From Terfezia claveryi (lineage: Eukaryota; Ascomycota; Pezizomycetes; Pezizales; Pezizaceae): a DNA stretch of 64,000 nucleotides. The stretch is taken from positions 1 through 64,000 of the forward strand of contig WHUX01000261.1 in the NCBI GenBank assembly GCA_015179025.1. The letters run 5' to 3'. A model generated the notes under the pieces. It worked only from the letters and a program-made list of their open reading frames with translations, was not told the DNA's origin and ran no database searches. Made by a program: the position numbers and the translations under genes. This document shows positions 57,489 through 64,000 of this stretch, piece by piece. The stretch's first letter is position 1. Every line of letters starts with the position of its first letter.

Positions 57489-58054
57489 AGTACTTGTCTC
57501 GGTCACAGTACCACGACTACGATTTCCTAATATGACTATTACTATGCCAGGCATTGAGTAGTACGGCACCCACGTGCGAATGGGGGGCTGAGTGCCGTTG
57601 ATTACTGTCATGCCACTTCTCTTATTATCCCTTATCTCATTGTCTTCGGAAAGTCTAAATTGTTGGCCTTAGCAGTCAGCCTTAGCAACTATGGTTTTCC
57701 TGTATATATACTTCCCTTCCCCATGCTTTTTCCCTTTGCTCATTATTCCCAGCATATTACAGCGAGTATTAGAGAGAGCATTAGAGTAAGAATTAGAGTG
57801 AGCATTAGAGCGAGAGTTAGAGCAATGGATACAACAAGAGTTAGAGCGAAGGTTAGGCCAAGGGTTAGAGCGAGTGTTGCTGCACAAATGTTCCGTGTAC
57901 ATATCTATTGCTAAATACCTCTCTGTGTATATAATAATTGGCGAATACAATGAATATTTCTGCTGCATGCATATTCAAAGGTTGCAAACCCGGCTACATA
58001 GCTGGCTGGTATAAGAACGTAGCGGATGCAAGCTGTAAGCGGGTTGTGTTTCTA
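57489..58054. repeat. Spacer with GCGAGNNTTAGA simple repeat
   Basis: At 57,761-57,880 a degenerate 12-bp repeat (TTAGAGCGAGAG type) produces Arg/Val-rich shadow frames. The remainder shows no gene. It may belong to the element that holds the GCGTCC array downstream. Confidence 0.55.
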
Positions 58055-58310
58055 TGTATACTTGCGTCCCAGGCATGGGGGCAACATCCTAGTGTATCCC
58101 AGATGCGAGAGCAACTGCCCAGCATTGGTATGGCGTCCCAAGCGAGGGAGCAACGTGCCAGTGCGTCCCAGATGCGAGAGTAACTGCCCAGCATTGTTGT
58201 TGCGTCACAGGCGAGGGGGCAACGTTCTAGTGCGTCCAGACCAACAGGACGCACAGGACACAAACTCGCGTCCGGACGCTTGGTGGTACGTCCTGACGCA
58301 CATTTAGAGC
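58055..58310. repeat. GCGTCC-rich array, copy 2
   Basis: Units such as GCGTCCCAGATGCGAGAG alternate with CAACNTNCCAG. The right part (TAGTGCGTCCAGACC, GGACGCACAGGACAC, ACGTCCTGACGCA) matches the region at 42,980-43,090 in reverse complement. TAGTG would suit a hAT end, but no partner end or duplication was identified. Confidence 0.5.
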
Positions 58311-58335
58311 GCTGAAAATTTAGTGTTCTGTTTAG

Positions 58336-58343
58336 TATAAATA
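58336..58343 (+). promoter_or_regulatory. TATA box candidate (TATAAATA)
   Basis: TATAAATA lies 182 bases upstream of the ATG at 58,518, with a CT-rich stretch between. This is a plausible fungal Pol II promoter for the unidentified broken gene. Confidence 0.45.
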
Positions 58344-58517
58344 CCTCCGATCCCCCCATCATTCGTACAAACTCCAATCTTCATTCTTCCTCCTCGAACA
58401 AAAGCTCTTTTACGATAACCCTCATCAAGTCGTAACATCCTACTCATCCTTCCTAAACGATACCTACCTCTACTTCACATATCACATATTATTACCCTGC
58501 CTTATACTCCGATCTAC

Positions 58518-59983
58518 CATGTCAGAAAACGACAACCAAATTATCAGTATTGCTGATAGGGTAGTAAGTAGGAGTTAAGATTTGAGGAAGAGGTGTCAAG
58601 ATGAGATAGCAAAGCTGGAGGGAAGGGACAAATGGGAGTTTGCCAAACAAATAGCTCGCCTGACCCAAACTCAAACAGAAAAGGAAGCTTTTGCCACCCA
58701 AGTCCTCAAAGAAATAGTGGAAGGGTGAACTGACGAAGACTTTACGAGCATGAAAGTATCCAAGAAGACATTGAGATGGATCTCAGCTTCTCAAAAACAA
58801 TCCTACTGTTGTCTAAGATTCATATGGAATCTCAAAGAAGAAAAGCGAATGCATGAGAAAGGCTAAAGAATGCATAGAGAGATGAATGGGAAGAGAAGAT
58901 GGGGGAATTGATGCCTCCTTGGCCTGCTGAAGAATTCCTCAGAGAACTCGCATGGTTTGCGGAGAGGAATCCAGCATGGAATAATGCGGAGGCGAAAATG
59001 ACGATAGGGGTAGCAGAAAGGTTAGCTGTTAAGCAAACCAAGAAATATAAGTAGGTGATGACAAGGGATATTGCCAAAAAGACATACATGGAAAAGAAGC
59101 AATTGCGGGGAAATAAAATTCAGGTGGAGGTTGCTTCACCTACATCTTCCTTGACACCTCTTACATCCCTCCGACAATAACTCTCACTCCTTTTCACAAC
59201 AACCCTCCTCATGAAATCGATACCCAAACACACAAGCAGCTATTGAAATGGTTGCATCTCTCGAGGTGGTATCTCAAGCCACCTCGCCAAGTGAAAAAGC
59301 TGAAGTACAGGCTGAGGCAGAAGTTAAGGTTGTTGAGGGAGGGAATTCGGATAAGGGTGAAGATTAGAATGATAAGGTTGAGGAAGTTAGTGTGGCCAAA
59401 GACAAGGGGAAGAAAGTTGTTGGAAAGATTGTTGAAGTAAGGCCTGAAGCGGGAAGGCCAATGACGAGGAAGAGGCATCAGGAAAGAAAATAGTTTGTCT
59501 CCAGTGTCTCTAGAGACAGTATTGCCACTGGAGACAAGGTGTGTCTCCACGATTGGCAGAATGTCTCCCAGTGTCTCCAGAAGACACTGGAGACACTAAA
59601 GACACATGGGAGACACTCAGAAGACACCTAGGAGACATAAAAGATACAAAGACACCAGAGACAACCCTGTCTCCTGGAGACACCACCTGGCGTCCCGATG
59701 CCACTTTTTTCTTGCTGATGGGCAGAGAGAAGAGGAGAAGGAGGAAAAGAAGAGTAAGTTTAAGCTGGACATACCAGTTATCAATCTGGATGTTGATAAG
59801 GGGGTAGATGAGCTTAAACGGAAGGCTGAGGATGAGGAGGATAAGGACGATGCTTTTGCAGTAGAAGGGGCAATCAGATCGTTGACGGTGGAGGAAGGGA
59901 GGCTGAATAAGGAGACGTTAGTGCAGAGGTTAGAGAAGTTGTTGAAAGCTAGTAAGGTGAAAATGGTGGAAGATATAGATTAG
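58518..59983 (+). pseudogene. Unidentified broken gene, interrupted by a small transposon
   Basis: It starts at MSENDNQIISIADRVV in good context (CTACCATGTC). The frame has stops at TAA 58,575, a TGA and others, consistent with Gln/Arg codons hit by transitions. One block reads ELMPPWPAEEFLRELAWFAE and then RNPAWNNAEAKMTIGVAERL. A downstream Lys/Glu-rich block starts MVASLEVVSQATSPSEKAE, runs to MTRKRH at 59,478, is split by the element at 59,477-59,719, and resumes in frame as GQREEEKEEKKSKF. It ends KASKVKMVEDID (stop 59,981-59,983). A charged, coiled-coil-like tail is likely. I do not recognise the family. It could be a host gene or part of another element. Confidence 0.55.
59477..59719. 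mobile_element. Inverted-repeat element with GTGTCTCC minisatellite, copy 3
   Basis: The left end is ATCAGGAAAGAAAATAG and the right end, reverse-complemented, ATCAGCAAGAAAAAAG. The interior is dense in GTCTCC/GGAGAC repeats in both orientations. The AT at each edge may be a 2-bp duplication. Removing the insert plus one AT joins the host reading frame exactly. No coding capacity. Confidence 0.72.
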
Positions 59984-60631
59984 GAAGGTTTCTTTTGTTA
60001 TTATATAAGTGCTGGATTGTTTTGGATATTTTATTTATTTCTTTTGTAGATGTATTTTTTTGCTTTTGCTACAGAGAAAATGGTGAAGAATTTGTTGTTT
60101 CGAGAGTTGGATAGATATTTAGGTGGCAATGGGGCTGCCTAAGTTTTAAGAGAGGGGAGGAATATGGTGGCTAGGAAGTTATTTGTGATGAGGGTAACAG
60201 CAAAAGTTATTTTTTTTTAGCTTAGTTTGTTAGCCTCGCTAGAAAGGGGGTATATTATGTAGGGGAATTCTTGTACTTTAATATACTTATTAAGAAATAT
60301 ACGCATCGTTTTTACGTGCACAAGGAAAGTGCTAGAATCTTCACTCTGTTACCTTAAGATGATTGATAGCTAGCTTCGTATGCCACTGTCGATTGTCTTT
60401 TACTTCTTTTTCTTGAGACTTTACTCTATCACTTACATGTATCTAGATACGTAAGTCTTAAGAATTGCTTATCTCTCGTTGAGATTGATCCTCGCTTATA
60501 GGATTTTTGCTTATCATAGGAATACTCCGCGATGATTCTGCGAGATACCAGTGGATTCTGCCAACTCATTTGACTCTCCTGACATCTAAGACAGTAATAG
60601 TCACTCTGACTATTTGCGATCTTCTTCATAA
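59984..60631. other. Interval after the broken gene
   Basis: An AT-rich stretch that could be the 3' untranslated region of the gene before it. No domain, RNA gene or repeat was recognised. Confidence 0.4.
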
Positions 60632-60960
60632 CAGCTATTACTTGATTTTGTCTAAGCTATAATCTAGTTGGCACAATAGACTACTATGATTGGACCTTGT
60701 GAGCTTACTCTACCAGGTGCCAACCAAACTACTCTAATGGCTAGTTTGTTTCATTATATAGTTGACCATTTCTAAACATACTATATTTGATAAGAGGTTT
60801 GTGCCTAACTAGACAAATAAAGACTATAATGTGAAAATAAAAAAAGGCTGTTTGGGAAATGCTCATTATGGGTAATTGCTTGATATAGTCTAGTGTGTAC
60901 TCCTGGCTACCTGAGATTGACACTTGACATTGGCTTCCTATTACAAAGCAAAGTCTGGTT
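60632..60960 (+). repeat. Direct repeat, copy 1 (about 330 bp)
   Basis: It begins AGCTATTACTTGATTTTGTC and ends AAAGCAAAGTCTGGTT. It is repeated almost immediately at 60,978-61,349 with point changes and one insertion. It contains ACTACTATGATTGGACC and CTACCTGAGATTG blocks. Confidence 0.8.
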
Positions 60961-60977
60961 AGAGAATGGATACTAAT

Positions 60978-61349
60978 GGCTATTACTTGATCTGGTTCTA
61001 AGCTTGTAATCTAGTTAGCATAACCAGACTACTGTGATTGGACCTTGAGAGGTCCCCCTAATAGCTAGTTAGTTTTATTATGCAGTTGACCATTCCTAAC
61101 AGACTACATTTGACTATAGGTTGTGCCAACTAGACAAACCAAACAAAGACTTCTCTATGAGAGGCTTGTGCCAACCAGACTAACAAAAACTATAATATGA
61201 ACGTAAAAGAGTAGTCTGATTGGCATGTAAAAAAGGCTGTTTACGAAATAGATGTTATGGGCAATTGCTTGATGAAGTCTAGTATATACCTCTAGCTACC
61301 TGAGATTGGCACTTGACGTTGGCTTTCTATCATAAAGCAAAGTCTGGTT
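60978..61349 (+). repeat. Direct repeat, copy 2 (about 370 bp)
   Basis: The same order of blocks as copy 1, plus a segment with GTGCCAACCAGACT near 61,160. This motif and its complement AGTCTGGTTGGCAC recur at 61,341, 61,472 and 61,548. Confidence 0.8.
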
Positions 61350-61490
61350 TGCACAAGCCGCTTGTAGGTAACTATGATAAAGTGAATGTAAGAAGGTAAG
61401 AGACTGGTCTAGTTAGGGAATGGCAGTCCTCCTGGTCATAGGAGAATTGAGGCGAGTAAGTATGGACTACCTAGTCTGGTTGGCACAATT

Positions 61491-61692
61491 GCAAGGATTT
61501 TTAACTAGACTAAGGATATTCTTAGTCTCAACCCAAGGATATTCTGAGTCTGGTTGGCACCACATAGACTAGGTCCAACTATGCCAACTAGACTAGGTCC
61601 AATAACTTGGTTGGTACAAGACTAGGTTGGCACTACTAGAGGAAGGTCATGCAAAAGACTAAGAAATCCTTAGTTTGGTTGAAAATCCTTGC
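61491..61692. mobile_element. Small inverted-repeat element (202 bp)
   Basis: Terminal repeats of 37-38 bp: the left begins GCAAGGATTTTTAACTAG and the right, reverse-complemented, GCAAGGATTTTCAACCAA. Both continue through ACTAAGGAT and CTTAGTCT. The interior has AGTCTGGTTGGCAC-like motifs. No target duplication was found. Confidence 0.65.
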
Positions 61693-62455
61693 CAACATAC
61701 TAGTGACAGACAGTCAAAGGAACTATACTAGAGGGTTGAGTTGCCTAACCACCTCTGGAATGGCTTCGACCTGCTAGTTCCTACTCAGGTTAGTGGCAGG
61801 CTTTTGACCGGCTGACTGGTATAAACACCTTAGTGTAGGTAGAAATATTTCTGTTGTTTTACCCATTATCATCTGTGAGCAAGAAAACTCATAACATTTG
61901 CAACCTATGGAATTAAACCTCTTTTACATAAAAATGTCTTTCCTCAGACTCTTTTACAATATCCCCTTTTTTCTCAATGTCTTTCCTTAGGCTGCAGTGC
62001 AATATATGGTAGTCTGATATACAATTTATTTTTGGCAAGGACAAGACAAGCAGTCTTGCATCATTCAAAGAATGTTATCTTTCCTTTCTTCTCCTCTAGT
62101 GATTTCTTTTGTTATACTATACCAATTGTTATACTACACCAACTGGATAGTTTCGTACTAAAGATATCACATGAAGATAGATACCAAACCACCACTAGGC
62201 TACATAGCACGTCTCACCTACAGTAGTTATGGCACATGTACAGTGGATTACATACCTACTAATACTGTACAACCTGGGACTACATAACTAGTGCAGTGAG
62301 ACTTCCATGATTGTGGGACTATGGGGTCTAGTTCTAGTCTAGTATCATCTAGCTTGTGCCTCAAGCATTCAAACTAACAGTCCCTACTGGTCACAGAGAG
62401 TCCTAGGAGGCTCTGGATACTCTGACAATGTTGTATATGAGCTACTCTGGCCCGA
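61693..62455. other. Interval without recognisable gene
   Basis: AT-rich, with no domain in any frame. The frame at 62,032-62,226 has no recognisable features. Confidence 0.4.
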
Positions 62456-63046
62456 ATTTTTATGGACTATAGATTGTTGGTGGCAAAGTATATGATGTCA
62501 ATTTTTGAACTATGAGTTACTATACAGTCCAGTTACATACCAATATCATCCCAAAGACTTCGAAGAAGGCAGTATCACCAAATACAGAGAGAGTCCTAAT
62601 CGAGACCTACCTATTCTGCCAATCGATGTACGTAAAAGCTGCTCTGTATACAATTTTTACGGAATATAGGTTGTTGGTGGCGGAGTATACGATATTTAAT
62701 TTTTGAACTATTAATTGCTATACAGTCCAGTTACATACCAATATTATCCTGAAGACTTCGAAGAAGGCAGTATCACCGAATACAGAGACAGTCCCCATTA
62801 AGACCCTACCTATTCAGCCTATTATTGTATGTAAAAGCCACTCCGCCTCTAAATTTTACAGAACATAGATTGTTAGTACAATATTAATTTTTGAACTAGT
62901 TGCTATACAGTCCAATTACATACCAATATCATCCCGAAGACTTGGAAGAAGGCAGTTCACCGAATACAGCGAGAATCTCCATCGAGATCTACCTATTCTG
63001 CCAATCAATGTATGTGAAAGCCGCTCCGCATACAATTTTTACGGAA
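62456..63046 (+). repeat. Tandem repeat, about 197-bp unit, three copies
   Basis: Units start near 62,456, 62,653 and 62,851, with a fourth beginning at 63,034 and cut by the A8 LTR. Shared blocks are TTTTTACGGAATATAGGTTG, ATACAGTCCAGTTACATACC, CGAAGAAGGCAGTATCACC and CCTACCTATTCTGCCAATC. The third unit is shortened. Confidence 0.88.
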
Positions 63047-63047
63047 A

Positions 63048-63558
63048 TGTAATGATGGTTCTGAGGACAAGGTGACCAAAGGGTATGCCAGGGCGAGGAC
63101 AGGAATGAAGTGAGATACACGCAGGAGCGCTACGTGTGTGACTAGTGAAAGTAGGCTTGTCATAGACACCTGTTACGGATGTCACGGACGATGTCACAGA
63201 GGGCAGGATGTTCAGAAGGCAAGAGGCAAGGACAAGAGACACGCGGAAGTGATTGCCGTGTGTGTCGGAGGGAGGCAGCTGTGCTGCAGAGCTGTTCACA
63301 AGACAAAGAGGTGCACAAGGGAGATGTATAAGTGCTGGGAGAAGCAAGGTCCTATATTGGGTATCCAAAACGTTAGATGGTGATCCAACAAGAGGGCGGA
63401 GAAACGAAGATATATATACATGATTCTAGGCGAAGGCCGTGGAAGGAATATGCTTCCCGAGATTCCCATCTTAGAAGCTAAGATAACAATCACCCATTGA
63501 TGACACCCGAACAAGTCTGTTCGATTGTCAAATCAAGACTAAGAACATGGTTGTGATA
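63048..63558 (-). repeat. A8 3' LTR (511 bp)
   Basis: On the minus strand it starts TATCACAACC, a decayed TGTCACAACC, and ends CATTACA. U3 has one 28-bp near-palindrome (63,502-63,529) of the A5 type and no CACCTG...CAGGTG pair. It is inserted at the end of the 197-bp tandem array. Confidence 0.85.
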
Positions 63559-64000
63559 CTATCCCCCTTTAGGCTGAAGCTCCAGCGACTAGGAGGCCTG
63601 GGCACAACAACCGGCAAAATCAATACAGGAAACAACAACAAAGGTAACGACCAGGATTCCAACTTCAAACAACAAGAAGAACAAGAAAAGCGAGAAGAAC
63701 GAGTCTCGGACGGGCCCCACCATATGACTCTCAAAAGGCACAACATTATTCCATTGGGCGAGGCTTTCTTGTGTATTGCTGGTGGAATAGGGCGACCAAA
63801 TTCTTCGCATTCTCCAAGTCCTCTCTAGGTTGTCAAGTTGCCTCCTTGTCTCCTACCCATTTGACCTTGTACTGCAGATGCCCATACCTCCTCTGCGAGT
63901 CTAGTACTTCCTCCACCTCCCATTCCTCTTCACATTCAATAACCACTGGAAGAGGTAGGGGTGTTTCTGTCCTGAGAGAGGGTCATCCGCAGTGGTCTTG
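63559..64000 (-). pseudogene. A8 Pol C-terminus with chromodomain (runs off right edge)
   Basis: On the minus strand, a chromodomain reads EWEVEEVLDSRRRYGHLQYK, VKWVGDKEAT, then EDLENAKNLVALFHQQY and RKPRPME, followed by the purine tract AAAGGGGGATAG before the LTR. One TGA replaces the expected Trp. The same tail ends A1 and A2. The rest of the element lies beyond 64,000. Confidence 0.85.

Noticed and set aside
57660..57968. Open frames rich in VRIRVSIRARVRA or NSRSNAHSNS-like peptides
   Set aside because: Both strands of a simple 12-bp TTAGAGCGAG repeat. No gene evidence.
57994..58377. 127-residue minus-strand frame in the GCGTCC array
   Set aside because: Repeated peptide produced by the array, with a competing plus-strand frame. 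No domain.
1..64000. tRNA, rRNA or conserved host genes
   Set aside because: Looked for on both strands by eye. None could be supported.

Overview
The window is a stretch of fungal (most likely filamentous ascomycete) genome made almost entirely of transposable elements. The evidence is gag-pol relics of Ty3/gypsy elements with C-terminal chromodomains, Pol II style LTR promoters, and heavy decay by C-to-T and G-to-A transitions (Gln and Trp codons to stop, Arg CGA to TGA, Cys to Tyr) that resembles repeat-induced point mutation or deamination of methylated cytosine. A large-genome pezizomycete such as a truffle would fit, but the species is a guess. I see no confident host gene, tRNA or rRNA. 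The only non-retroelement protein-coding unit is an unidentified broken gene at 58.5-60.0 kb.

I recognise several retroelement families. Family A (about 6.2 kb; copies A1 to A8) has Gag with a CCHC knuckle, a DCGA-type protease, RT, RNase H, integrase and chromodomain, with pol apparently in the -1 frame behind a GGGAAAA heptamer. Family B (about 8.9 kb; B2 to B5) has a long Gag, an unusual protease motif, RT, RNase H, an extra zinc-finger linker, integrase and chromodomain. Family C (left edge) shares the zinc-finger linker and protease type with B. Family D (6.1-8.8 kb) is a heavily decayed gypsy with a DCGAS protease.

Layout: 1-5.1 kb, family C on the minus strand. 6.1-10.7 kb, D, a foreign gag scrap and the 3' end of B3 on the plus strand. 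10.7-17.5 kb, A1 inserted in the B3 LTR, itself carrying a hAT-type foldback element. 18-20.2 kb, degenerate repeats, a 20-bp minisatellite and a small inverted-repeat element. 20.2-26.4 kb, full-length A2. 26.5-29.5 kb, A3 pol on the minus strand. 29.5-43.0 kb, a four-level nest: A4 contains a hAT-type element, which contains B4, which contains another hAT-type element. 43-44 kb, two minisatellite-bearing elements. 44.0-50.0 kb, A5, B5, A6 and A7, each cut by the next. 50.0-57.5 kb, B2, with an intact gag but no integrase core. 57.5-63.0 kb, repeats, an unidentified pseudogene split by a small DNA transposon, and a 197-bp tandem array. 63.0-64.0 kb, the 3' end of A8 on the minus strand.

The most interesting signals are a hAT-like non-autonomous family with perfect or near-perfect 8-bp target duplications and head-to-head 34-bp arrays, a zinc-finger module between RNase H and integrase in families B and C, a likely -1 frameshift signal in family A, and exchangeable palindromic repeats in the family A LTRs whose number varies even between the two LTRs of one element.
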